Assembly (NCBI RefSeq): GCF_037935975.1
Contig: NZ_CP149817.1
Location: 1,550,001 to 1,614,000, forward strand
From: Teredinibacter turnerae
Lineage (GTDB): Bacteria; Pseudomonadota; Gammaproteobacteria; Pseudomonadales; Cellvibrionaceae
Reading direction: 5' to 3'
Length of the DNA stretch: 64,000 nucleotides
Part shown: positions 16,704 through 23,897 of the stretch, in pieces
Position numbering within the stretch: position 1 is the stretch's first letter
Layout of the letters: each line of letters opens with the position of its first letter
Program-made: the position numbers and the translations under genes
The notes under the pieces: generated by a model
Databases searched by the model: none
Told to the model about the DNA's origin: nothing
What the model saw: the letters and a program-made list of their open reading frames with translations, nothing else

Positions 16704-16913
16704 GCAACATTCCCTGTTTATTGTTAATTTGTTTTATATCTCGACTGAAATTTAACCAGGCTCTGCGATCGCTAGGCGTTGAAGGAACGGTCAAGTGTAG
16801 CCTGCCGGTGATATGACCCTTGCATGCTTGCTACCGTTTTTTACCTTCCAGCCCGATTTGATCAGCATTCGAACTTCCTGGTTAATGTTTTTGTCATTGC
16901 TGTATCGTCTCAT
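16693..16913 (-). pseudogene. HicA-like mRNA interferase toxin, frameshifted
   Basis: From ATG 16913 the minus strand reads MRRYSNDKNINQEVRMLIKSGWKVKNGSKHARVISPAGYT and stops. In the next frame, starting two bases on, it reads LTVPSTPSDRRAWLNFSRDIKQINNK. Together these give the HicA fold: a GWKVKNGSKHARV segment with the catalytic His, followed by the TLTVPSTPSDRRAW strand and helix. One T appears to be missing in the ACTTGACC stretch near 16795. No HicB gene is visible next to it. A GGAGG site precedes the start. The end overlaps the start of the ankyrin gene, suggesting one former operon. Confidence 0.65.
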
Positions 16914-16929
16914 TTCGTTCCTCCAAGTA

Positions 16930-16956
16930 GGGCCGGCTTCACGAGGAAGCCGGCCG
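16930..16956. other. Stable hairpin ahead of the HicA-like gene
   Basis: GGCCGGCTTC and GAAGCCGGCC form a 10–11 bp GC-rich stem with a four-base loop, between the 43-codon gene and the HicA-like start. No U-run follows in the direction of transcription, so it may tune expression or message stability rather than terminate. Confidence 0.5.
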
Positions 16957-16967
16957 CTTGCTAAGGC

Positions 16968-17099
16968 TTATTTACCCTTAGCAGGCCCGTTTCCACGACC
17001 GCCACCAGAAGGATTGCCGGTAGTGCTTGGCCAGTTTCCACCCGGACCAGGGTGACTTGAAGGACCGCGACCGCCGCTTTTAGAGTTTGATTTAGCCAT
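16968..17099 (-). CDS. 43-residue Gly/Pro/Ser-rich small protein
   Basis: ATG 17099 opens a 43-codon frame with composition dominated by Gly, Pro, Ser and Asn: it begins MAKSNSKSGGRGPSS, has a PGPGGNWPSTTGNPSGGG centre and ends GNGPAKGK. An AGGAAA ribosome site precedes it. The composition predicts disorder. It lies upstream of, and on the same strand as, the HicA-like and ankyrin genes. I do not know a function. The clean start, stop and ribosome site and the organised repeats of PGGNWPSTTGNPSGGGRGN make coding likely. Confidence 0.6.
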   Translation of the reverse strand: MAKSNSKSGGRGPSSHPGPGGNWPSTTGNPSGGGRGNGPAKGK

Positions 17100-17241
17100 A
17101 ATGATTTCCTCTACTTTGCTTACCCGGGATTGGTTATCTGCAGAGTACGTCCATGGCGCCAGATCATCAGCTGGGCGGTTGGCGGAATAATTTCATATTT
17201 TACAAGGCTCCAATAAACACGAATAAAAACAACAAGATACT

Positions 17242-17706
17242 CTATTTCGGCGATTGCATAATTATTGGAGATAATTCATCGCTGAGCGCCTTTCTGAATT
17301 TCTCGACAGTTTTTTCGTCTTCCGCATTTGACGACAACTTATCAAGATACGCCGCAATCCGATCGGTAAGCTCAGGCTGAGTTATCAGTTTGTTGTAATT
17401 CTCAATAAGCGGTTCGAACCGCGCATAGCTCTTCTGCTGGAAAATTGCCTGGTACTCATCAACCATGTTACCCTTGGCCTCATGTCCGGTAAACGGATCT
17501 ATGATTTTCGGTAGGTAAACCATGTTCCAAGGTGCTGTAAACGTATAAACGTTTTTGGTTCGACCGAAGATATGAGAGATCTGGTAGTTGCGGATCGCCT
17601 CATGCCTGGCACTAGGACTTTTCGAGTACCCGGTCAGATCACGGATGATTTTAGTCGGGATGGCGTTGTTGGTTGGGTCAACGGCAACATGCTCGTTGCC
17701 AAACAC
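17242..17706 (-). CDS. HNH-like hypothetical protein, probably 5'-truncated
   Basis: A 154-codon frame from GTG 17706. The segment NYQISHIFGRTKNVYTFTAPWNMVYLPKIIDPFTGHEAKG resembles an HNH-type nuclease core (His, then R-x-KN, an APWN turn, and a later His), followed by a helical tail. The frame stays open upstream for about 30 further codons (FIPLFGRNSTGTHLFQDFYKEV) without an ATG until a stop, and that segment looks like real protein. So the gene was probably longer and lost its 5' end at the junction with the integrase remnant near 17760. The function is not established. Confidence 0.45.
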   Translation of the reverse strand: MFGNEHVAVDPTNNAIPTKIIRDLTGYSKSPSARHEAIRNYQISHIFGRTKNVYTFTAPWNMVYLPKIIDPFTGHEAKGNMVDEYQAIFQQKSYARFEPLIENYNKLITQPELTDRIAAYLDKLSSNAEDEKTVEKFRKALSDELSPIIMQSPK

Positions 17707-17745
17707 TTCCTTGTAGAAGTCCTGAAACAGATGAGTCCCGGTTGA

Positions 17746-18609
17746 ATTGCGACCAAAGAGTGGAATGAAAGTAAGCCTGATAACAGAGCACTGCTAGAGC
17801 TGATTGATATTTGGTATCAATTGTTGGGGTTTCAGCTTAAAGATGGACTACGACGAAAAAACAAATTGATCCACACCTGTGCAGGGCTAGGAAACCCTCG
17901 CGCGGATAAGCTCAGCCCAAAGGAGTTTCTAAATTACCGCTTTATTCGCACTGAGAATGGTACCTCTGGTAAGACACTAAACAACGAACTTTGCTATCTA
18001 AATAGCTTGTACAACGGGCTTAAATCATCTGGCGAAATACTTTATAGCAATCCGCTGGCAGATATAAAAATGTTGAAGCTAGATGAGCGCGAGTTATCTT
18101 GGCTTACTGTTGAAGAAATAAAGACTCTCCTGAATACAATTGAAAAATTTTCGGAAAATCCTCACGTACTAATTTTAACAAAGGTTTGTCTGGCGACTGG
18201 CGCCAGGTGGGAAGAGGCAGAAAGCATAACTGTAAGAAAGGTGATTGACCATAAAATTACTTTTTCCCAAACTAAGAATGGTAAGGTTCGAGCGGTTCCT
18301 ATTTCAAATGGGTTGAATACCGAATTGGTAGGGCATCTGGAAGAGTTTGGAGGGTTTAGTAATTCGAGCAGCGCGTTTAGGCGGGCTTTGGTAAAATCGA
18401 AAATCCGGTTGCCAAAGGGGCAAGCAGCTCATGTATTAAGGCATACATTTGCTAGTCACTTCATGATGAATGGAGGCAATATTCTAACCTTGCAGAGAAT
18501 CTTAGGGCATTCGTCAATAAACATGACAATGCGGTATTCACATTTATCGCCTGACCACTTGCTAGAGTCTATTAATCTAAATCCTCTAACCACAGCAATA
18601 GGGTATTGA
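17746..18609 (+). pseudogene. P2-type tyrosine integrase, N-terminus missing
   Basis: The frame reads KEWNESKPDNRALLELIDIWYQL, then the core-binding part (TVNNEL-like KTLNNELCYLNSLYNGLK) and the catalytic domain: ATGARWEEAESI (Arg), HVLRHTFASHF (His-x-x-Arg), LGHSSINMTMRYSHLSPDHL (His and Tyr). Thus all catalytic residues of a phage P2-like integrase are present. The first 70–80 residues, the arm-type DNA-binding domain, are missing; the frame opens just after a TGA at 17743 with no ATG before TTG 17821. It lies 0.7 kb from ssrA, the expected place for the integrase of a tmRNA-inserted island. It is probably inactive. Confidence 0.8.
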
Positions 18610-18625
18610 AGTCATATTTGCAGTT

Positions 18626-18868
18626 TCAAACTAGCGCGTTAGAGAAATCCAAGATTTGTTCACCAAAAACCTCCACAGCTTTTGCTGCCAAGCTATCGAA
18701 TAGACCGGACAATTCTAGAAAATCATTACCCGCATCTGCTGCTTCGTCTTCGTCTTCTGACTCAGCGTTAATTTTTTTCAGCCTTTCCATCTCTCGCTGG
18801 AGTGATTCAAGAATGTATCGCATTTCCCAGTCATTAAAGCTGGCGCTTAATTCGCGAACGTTCGTCAT
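18626..18868 (-). CDS. Small acidic protein, putative partner of the Tse2-like toxin
   Basis: An 80-residue acidic helical protein: MTNVRELSASFNDWEMRYILESLQREMERLKKINAE, then a D/E-rich linker and a second helix. I recognise no family. Its ATG follows the stop of the upstream toxin-like gene without a gap (TAA ATG), an arrangement typical for toxin and antitoxin or effector and immunity pairs. The role is inferred from this position only. Confidence 0.5.
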   Translation of the reverse strand: MTNVRELSASFNDWEMRYILESLQREMERLKKINAESEDEDEAADAGNDFLELSGLFDSLAAKAVEVFGEQILDFSNALV

Positions 18869-19243
18869 TTACATAACTTCCTTTTTGAACACTTTTTGGC
18901 ATTTTAGCGCTAGTTTTGAGAGTAGACCAATAAACTCATCAAGCGGCATGTTTGACACGGGGCAAATGCTGTAGTGTCCAGGGCGGTCGTTCAGGAGTTT
19001 TAACCCTGTGGGAACGGTTACCCCTTTGCCTATTTTCCAAACCCAGTCAGACATTGCTGTATTGTCTAGCCTTTCCTTTGTGGAGAGGGATATGCCTTTT
19101 CCGTTGGCTATCACAACAGTAATACCGTTGATTTCAGTGGTATCTACGTCTTTTGGTCTGCGTACATTGGTAAGTCGTGGACCACTTGAGTTTCCTAAAC
19201 GATAGAGGTCTTCAGGGGCAAAATATAAGTCTTCTAGCTGCAT
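18869..19243 (-). CDS. Tse2-like ADP-ribosyltransferase-fold toxin
   Basis: A 124-residue protein from ATG 19243 (MQLEDLYFAPEDLYRLGN). The order DLYRLGNSSGPRL, then GITVVIANGKGISLSTKERL, WVWKIGKGVTVPTGLKLLND, GHYSICPVSNMPLDEFIGLL matches the small Tse2-type ADP-ribosyltransferase-like toxin family as I remember it: an LYR-x-GN-x-x-x-PR start, a GxSLS strand, an LPxGL turn and a HYxIxP-x-x-x-M strand. The longer reading from 19276 is unlikely. The downstream gene, abutting it, is the presumed immunity or antitoxin. There is no type VI secretion gene nearby, so it may act as a toxin–antitoxin pair. Confidence 0.5.
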   Translation of the reverse strand: MQLEDLYFAPEDLYRLGNSSGPRLTNVRRPKDVDTTEINGITVVIANGKGISLSTKERLDNTAMSDWVWKIGKGVTVPTGLKLLNDRPGHYSICPVSNMPLDEFIGLLSKLALKCQKVFKKEVM

Positions 19244-19333
19244 GAAACACTCCTTATTCCGCTGCGACGTGGACAAAATGTGGCCCCCTGCTGGGGCGTG
19301 TCTAGGTATGTTATTGAAATATAAATAAAAAAT

Positions 19334-19724
19334 TGGTGGAGGCGGGGGGATTTGAACCCCCGTCCGTCAGCTCTCCATCCGCGGCTCTACATGCTTAGTT
19401 TCCGTTTATTGTTTTGACCCATCCTCAGCCCAACGGTCAGGACGTGGCGGGCGAGTCCGCTATTAGTTTTGCAATGTTGCCGCGATCTTAACAACACAGC
19501 TATCCAGTTCTATTTGACAGTCGTTAGCGCGGTACTGGCACCTTGCTAAAAACCGCTAGCGGCGCACCGCTAGAGATGCTTCACAGGCTACTTACGCAGC
19601 GAGTTGGGCACCGTAGTTGTCATCGTTGGCAACTGTAAAGTTACAGCTTTTGATTTACGTGATTGGCTGCCATCACGGCATGCACCTTGGGCTTTGACAC
19701 CGGCGTCGAATCCTAATCGCCCCC
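19334..19724 (-). ncRNA. ssrA: Transfer-messenger RNA (tmRNA)
   Basis: The 5' end reads GGGGGCGATTAGGATTCGACG and the 3' end closes as a tRNA-like acceptor with T-arm GGACGGGGGTTCAAATCCC and CCA at 19334. The tag reading frame at 19592–19630 encodes ANDDNYGAQLAA followed by TAA, a typical gammaproteobacterial tag ending in LAA. At about 391 bases it has the normal length. It rescues stalled ribosomes with SmpB, whose gene is directly upstream on the same strand. Its 3' end is a known integration target and borders the island described here. Confidence 0.95.
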
Positions 19725-19801
19725 AAAGAGTTCTTCCTGCATTTCGCGGGAAGCAAAGTAGTATATAACAAAGTGGGGGATATCCCCAGAGTTTCAAGAG
19801 G

Positions 19802-20278
19802 TTAACGCTGGTTGGTTTGCAAAATACGCTGCTTCTGCTTGTTCCAGTCCCGTTCTTTCTCCGTTTGGCGCTTGTCGTGGAGCTGTTTACCCTTAGCCGT
19901 GGCGATTTCGCATTTCACCAAGTGGTGTTTCCAGTAAAGGGCAGTGGCAACCACTGTGTGGCCTTTTTGCTCGGTCGCTTCTTTGAGTTTGGTCAGTTCC
20001 TTACGGTGGAGTAGAAGCTTGCGGGTGCGGGTCGGGTCGGTAACAAAATGCGTCGATGCCTGCGGAAGCGGTTGGATCTGAGCACCCAGCAGCCATGCCT
20101 CGCCGTTTTTGAAGATGACATACGATTCAGTCAGTTGGCCTTTACCTGCGCGCAGCGCTTTGACCTCCCAGCCCGCAAGGGAAACGCCCGCTTCAAAGCG
20201 CTCTTCGATAAAGTAGTCGTGTCGCGCTTTTTTGTTTAGTGCGATGGTATTGCTGTTTTGCGTTTTCTTCTTAGCCAT
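19802..20278 (-). CDS. smpB: SsrA-binding protein SmpB
   Basis: A 158-residue Smp[53 protein letters not shown] is the canonical N-terminal barrel, and the C-terminal tail [23 protein letters not shown] is the helix that enters the mRNA channel. It binds tmRNA and delivers it to stalled ribosomes. It lies 77 bases upstream of ssrA on the same strand, the usual arrangement. Confidence 0.97.
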   Translation of the reverse strand: MAKKKTQNSNTIALNKKARHDYFIEERFEAGVSLAGWEVKALRAGKGQLTESYVIFKNGEAWLLGAQIQPLPQASTHFVTDPTRTRKLLLHRKELTKLKEATEQKGHTVVATALYWKHHLVKCEIATAKGKQLHDKRQTEKERDWNKQKQRILQTNQR

Positions 20279-20575
20279 GGCGCGGGATTATAGGGTTTAG
20301 ATCGTAGTTGAGCCAGCAGAACCGTAATGCCTTTTGTCGCTCGCTAATAATAGAAATTGTGGGGGCGCTCGCGCCAATCACAAGTAATTTCGTTGTTTTT
20401 GGCGCCGTTCGGCTTGCGCCTTGCATCAGAATTCCCTGCGAAAACTGCCCTGGATCAACGGCTTAGGCTTGCTAGCATCTTAAGTTTGGGGGAGTTTCCG
20501 GCTACAATCGAGCGTTCTGCGGCCGTAAAGAGCCGCGTGTGCGCTGCACATAGATTAAACATTTGGGGGCACTTA

Positions 20576-21940
20576 ATGGACCAACGGAAGATGCACGGCG
20601 TGTGGGGCAATCGCTGGACGTTTATTCTCGCGGCGACCGGGTCGGCAGTCGGTCTCGGTAACATCTGGAAATTTCCTTACATCACTGGAGAGAACGGTGG
20701 TGGCGCTTTTGTGTTGGTTTACTTGGTTTGTATTGCGCTGGTTGGCATTCCCGTGATGATGGCGGAGGTGCTGATTGGGCGTCGCGGGCGCATGAGTCCC
20801 ATTAACTCAATGCGCTATGTTACGCGCGAAGCAGGCCTCCATGGTGCCTGGACCGGTATCGGTTGGATGGGAGTTCTCGCTGGCCTGATGATTATGGCGT
20901 TTTACAGCGTGGTTGCCGGTTGGGCTCTGAATTACGTGCTGTTGGCGGCAACGGGCGAGCTCTCTTCTCTTAGTGGCGCTGCCGCTGGCGAATTGTTTGG
21001 CGGTTTTCTCGGCGATACTAATAGGCTGCTCGTTTTTCACTCAGTGTTTTCTCTGCTGACCTTTGCTGTTGTCGCTGCGGGGGTTACGCGGGGCCTTGGC
21101 ATGGTTGCCCGAGTGCTGATGCCGTTCCTGTTCGTTGTTCTCCTGGTTTTGCTGGTGTATGGCGTGCTTGAAGGCAACTTCTCAGCGGCGTTCGGATTTC
21201 TGTTTGACTTCAAGTTCGACAAGCTCAGCATGAGTGCTGTTCTGGTGGCGCTAGGGCATGCTTTCTTCACCCTGAGCCTGGGTATGGGCGCGATTATGGC
21301 TTACGGTGCGTATATGCCAGAGCACGCCAATGTGAGCCGTACAATTATCACGGTCGGGGTTTTGGATACCGCGGTAGCTTTAATCGCTGGGTTGGCGATT
21401 TTTCCGGTGGTGTTCGCTAACCCTGGAATGGAGCCGGGTTCTGGCCCAGGGTTAATGTTTGTTAGTCTACCCGTTGCATTTGGTAGTATGCCCGCCGGGG
21501 AGATCTTCGCCACCCTGTTTTTCCTGTTGGTGGCCGTTGCCGCCTGGAGTTCAGCCGTTTCGTTAATTGAGCCTGGTGCTGCCTGGCTTGTGGAAACAGG
21601 TAAGTTGAAGCGCGCGCCGGCCACCTTTTTACTCACCCTGGTTGCCTGGTGCGGTGGTGTGGGCTGCGTGCTTTCCAACAACTGGCTTGGTGATAAGCCT
21701 GATGGGCTGCATGTTTTTGAATCGCTGGATTTTTTAACATCACAGATTATGCTGCCGCTGGGCGGTTTGTTTATTGCGGTGTTTGTCGGGTGGCTTATGC
21801 GGCGCGCCATTGTTGTTTCTGAAATGGATGCGGAAGAGCACCCATTGTTCGATATTTGGCTGTTTATAGTGCGGTTCGTTTCGCCTGCGCTCATCGCGGT
21901 GGTCATGATCGCAAGTTTGTACGATAAGTTGGTTAGTTAA
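20576..21940 (+). CDS. Sodium:neurotransmitter symporter (NSS/SNF family)
   Basis: A 454-residue inner-membrane transporter of the LeuT fold. The first helix signature WTFILAATGSAVGLGNIWKFPYITGENGGGAF includes the broken TM1 with sodium and substrate contacts; about 11–12 hydrophobic segments follow. The start is ATG 20576 (MDQRKMHGVW) after a GGGGGC ribosome site; the frame is open upstream but not protein-like. It couples sodium entry to uptake of an amino acid or similar solute; the substrate cannot be predicted. Its stop overlaps the ratA start by one base (TAATG), so they are probably co-transcribed. It interrupts the commoner smpB–ratA neighbour pair. Confidence 0.9.
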   Translation: MDQRKMHGVWGNRWTFILAATGSAVGLGNIWKFPYITGENGGGAFVLVYLVCIALVGIPVMMAEVLIGRRGRMSPINSMRYVTREAGLHGAWTGIGWMGVLAGLMIMAFYSVVAGWALNYVLLAATGELSSLSGAAAGELFGGFLGDTNRLLVFHSVFSLLTFAVVAAGVTRGLGMVARVLMPFLFVVLLVLLVYGVLEGNFSAAFGFLFDFKFDKLSMSAVLVALGHAFFTLSLGMGAIMAYGAYMPEHANVSRTIITVGVLDTAVALIAGLAIFPVVFANPGMEPGSGPGLMFVSLPVAFGSMPAGEIFATLFFLLVAVAAWSSAVSLIEPGAAWLVETGKLKRAPATFLLTLVAWCGGVGCVLSNNWLGDKPDGLHVFESLDFLTSQIMLPLGGLFIAVFVGWLMRRAIVVSEMDAEEHPLFDIWLFIVRFVSPALIAVVMIASLYDKLVS

Positions 21941-22380
21941 TGGCAAAACGAATAGAGCGCTCAGCGCTGGTTAATTTCTCCGCTGAGCAGATGTTTAAGC
22001 TAGTGAATGATTTTGAATCCTACCCGCAGTATATGAGCGGTTGTGTGGCGGCTGAGCCTATCGACCGTGGTGAGGATTGGTTGGAGGCGCGCTTAACCCT
22101 GGAAAAAGCCGGTATCCGGCAGTCGTTTATCACTCACAATACACTAAACCCTCCACATTCTATGGCATTGCGCCTGGTGGAGGGGCCGTTCAAGCGGATG
22201 GATGGTGAATGGACGTTTACCCCGCTTGGCGATGACGCCTGCAAGGTCAACTTCTGGCTGGAGTTTGAATTTAGCAATCGCATTGTGGGGTTTGCAGCTG
22301 GCAAGTTATTTGAGCAAGTTGCCACCGAACAGGTAAATGCCCTTTGCCGCAGAGCGAAGCAGGTTTACGGCGGGAATTGA
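21940..22380 (+). CDS. ratA: RatA / Coq10-type START-domain protein
   Basis: A 146-residue polyketide-cyclase/START fold protein: RIERSALVNFSAEQMFKLVNDFESYPQYMSGC, then LEARLTLEKAGIRQSFITHN and the C-terminal FEQVATEQVNALCRRAKQVY helix. In E. coli RatA is described as a toxin blocking 50S/30S joining, while the family also includes Coq10 quinone-binding proteins; a ubiquinone role is equally plausible. It sits before rnfH in the conserved ratA–rnfH pair. Confidence 0.92.
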   Translation: MAKRIERSALVNFSAEQMFKLVNDFESYPQYMSGCVAAEPIDRGEDWLEARLTLEKAGIRQSFITHNTLNPPHSMALRLVEGPFKRMDGEWTFTPLGDDACKVNFWLEFEFSNRIVGFAAGKLFEQVATEQVNALCRRAKQVYGGN

Positions 22381-22446
22381 GCGAATCTGGGGCCTGCGCA
22401 GCCCTGTAAACAAGCAGAGAGTTTAATCAGGTAAGAGGGTGGTAGT

Positions 22447-22770
22447 TTGACCGATATTGAACCCATTTCGGTAGAAGTGGCATATGCACGTGCAGACAAA
22501 CAGCAAATTATAGGACTACTGGTAGAGCCCGGTACGACAGCGTTTGTCGCAGCGGAAAAATCTGGAATAGTGCGGGTATTCCCTGAGATCGATTTAGAGG
22601 CAGCCAATTTTGGTATTTTCGGGCAGGCACTTGGTACTAAAGGGTTGAAGCCTGCCAAAGAGCACGTTTTGAAGGCGGGAGATCGTGTGGAGATATATCG
22701 CCCGCTTATCGCAGACCCGAAGGAAGCGCGCCGCAAGCGCGCGGAGAAGGCGAAATCAGCAGAGGGTTAA
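22447..22770 (+). CDS. rnfH: RnfH family ubiquitin-like protein
   Basis: A 107-residue RnfH (UPF0125): ISVEVAYARADKQQIIGLLVEPGTTAFVAAEKSGI, then a FGIFGQALGTKGLKPAKEHVLKAGDRVEIYRPLIADPKEARRKRA tail; the beta-grasp fold ends with the typical DRVEIYRPL strand. The start is TTG 22447 (TDIEPIS). The exact role is unknown. Its stop codon overlaps the stop of convergent bamE inside a shared GTTAAC. Confidence 0.92.
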   Translation: MTDIEPISVEVAYARADKQQIIGLLVEPGTTAFVAAEKSGIVRVFPEIDLEAANFGIFGQALGTKGLKPAKEHVLKAGDRVEIYRPLIADPKEARRKRAEKAKSAEG

Positions 22771-23237
22771 CCCTCTGTTGTGTTGGGTTCGTCAGGAGCT
22801 GTGTTTCCTTCTGTTTCCGGGGTTTTCTCTTCTTTCTTGCTCGCTTTGTCTACTTCTGCCGCGGCATCGTTAAATTCTTTCGCTTCTTCTTCCTGCTTCG
22901 CCGCACGGGTTTGATAATCGCCTTCCCAGCTTGCTAGCAACCCCTCGTTGAAATGCACTGTGAAGTGATATTCCTTAAAAACTTTTTCGCCGCGTTTATA
23001 CTCAAAGTAGTAATCCCAGCGGTCGGGGTGAAAGGTGTCGGTGACCATCGGCGTGCCCATGATATAGCGCACTTGTTCTGGCGTCATACCTACTTCCAGT
23101 TGCTCGATCATGTCTTCTTCGAGATAGTTTCCCTGCTGAATGTAAATTTTGTACGCCCAGGGGAATTGAAGCTTGGAGCAGCCGGTAAAAGCGAGGACAG
23201 CGGCCGTAAGGAGCGCTGCTTTCAGAACAAATTGCAT
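22767..23237 (-). CDS. bamE: Outer-membrane assembly lipoprotein BamE
   Basis: A 156-residue lipoprotein. The signal peptide MQFVLKAALLTAAVLAFTGCSK has the lipobox FTGC, with lipidated Cys20. The SmpA/OmlA domain follows: YIQQGNYLEEDMIEQLEVGMTPEQVRYIMGTPMVTDTFHPDRWDYYFEYKRG. The C-terminal 45 residues are an E/K/T-rich extension. BamE is part of the BAM complex inserting beta-barrel proteins. It is divergent from fur, the common gammaproteobacterial arrangement. Confidence 0.95.
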   Translation of the reverse strand: MQFVLKAALLTAAVLAFTGCSKLQFPWAYKIYIQQGNYLEEDMIEQLEVGMTPEQVRYIMGTPMVTDTFHPDRWDYYFEYKRGEKVFKEYHFTVHFNEGLLASWEGDYQTRAAKQEEEAKEFNDAAAEVDKASKKEEKTPETEGNTAPDEPNTTEG

Positions 23238-23320
23238 GCCAGGGGTTCCCGAAAATCAATAGGGCGGTGATAATACCCGATCTTTCAATCCCCTGAGAAG
23301 CCCCAAACAGGAGCAACTGA

Positions 23321-23734
23321 ATGGCTGTAGAAAATCAGGAATTGCGGAAAGCAGGCCTAAAGGTGACCTTGCCACGGGTTAAGATTCTGCAAATTCTCGA
23401 AAATTCCCCAGAACGCCATCTAAGCGCAGAAGATGTGTATAAGATGCTGATGGAAGCGGGAGAAGACGTGGGTTTGGCCACAGTTTATCGCGTATTGACT
23501 CAATTCGAAGGCGCTGGCCTGGTGGAACGACACAATTTTGATGGCGGTCACTCTGTGTTTGAGCTGGATCGTGGTGATCACCACGATCATATGGTCTGCG
23601 TGGAATCAGGGAGAGTTATCGAGTTTCACAACGAGAAAATCGAACAATTACAAAAAGAAATCGCCGAAGATCACGGATACGATATTACAGGCCATAGCCT
23701 GGTGCTTTACGTTAAACCTCACAAAGAGCAGTAA
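23321..23734 (+). CDS. fur: Ferric uptake regulator Fur
   Basis: A 137-residue Fur: winged helix NQELRKAGLKVTLPRVKILQILENSPERHLSAEDVYKML…GLATVYRVLTQFEGAGLV, then the metal site region FELDRGDHHDHMVCVESGRVIEF and HSLVLYVK. The second Cys of the CxxC pair is Ser, as in Pseudomonas-type Fur. It represses iron-uptake genes with ferrous iron as corepressor. It ends in a perfect 24-bp palindrome overlapping the stop codon. Confidence 0.96.
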   Translation: MAVENQELRKAGLKVTLPRVKILQILENSPERHLSAEDVYKMLMEAGEDVGLATVYRVLTQFEGAGLVERHNFDGGHSVFELDRGDHHDHMVCVESGRVIEFHNEKIEQLQKEIAEDHGYDITGHSLVLYVKPHKEQ

Positions 23735-23746
23735 TTACTGCTCTTT
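23723..23746. terminator. Palindrome at the fur stop codon
   Basis: AAAGAGCAGTAATTACTGCTCTTT is a perfect 24-bp palindrome including the fur TAA. A CTCTTTCTCC run follows. It may serve as a bidirectional terminator between fur and convergent recN, though it lacks a spacer loop and a long U-run. Confidence 0.5.
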
Positions 23747-23897
23747 CTCCTTTCTGGCTCCACATTGAGCCTGTCGGGTTCCACCCTACAAGCCCTGCTA
23801 AAAAATGCGGTTGAAGCCGACTTTTGGGCTTTTTGCAAATAATAAGATTACACAGCAATAGGCACTAATCCCGGTATCTGCGATCAAAGAAGTGGCG

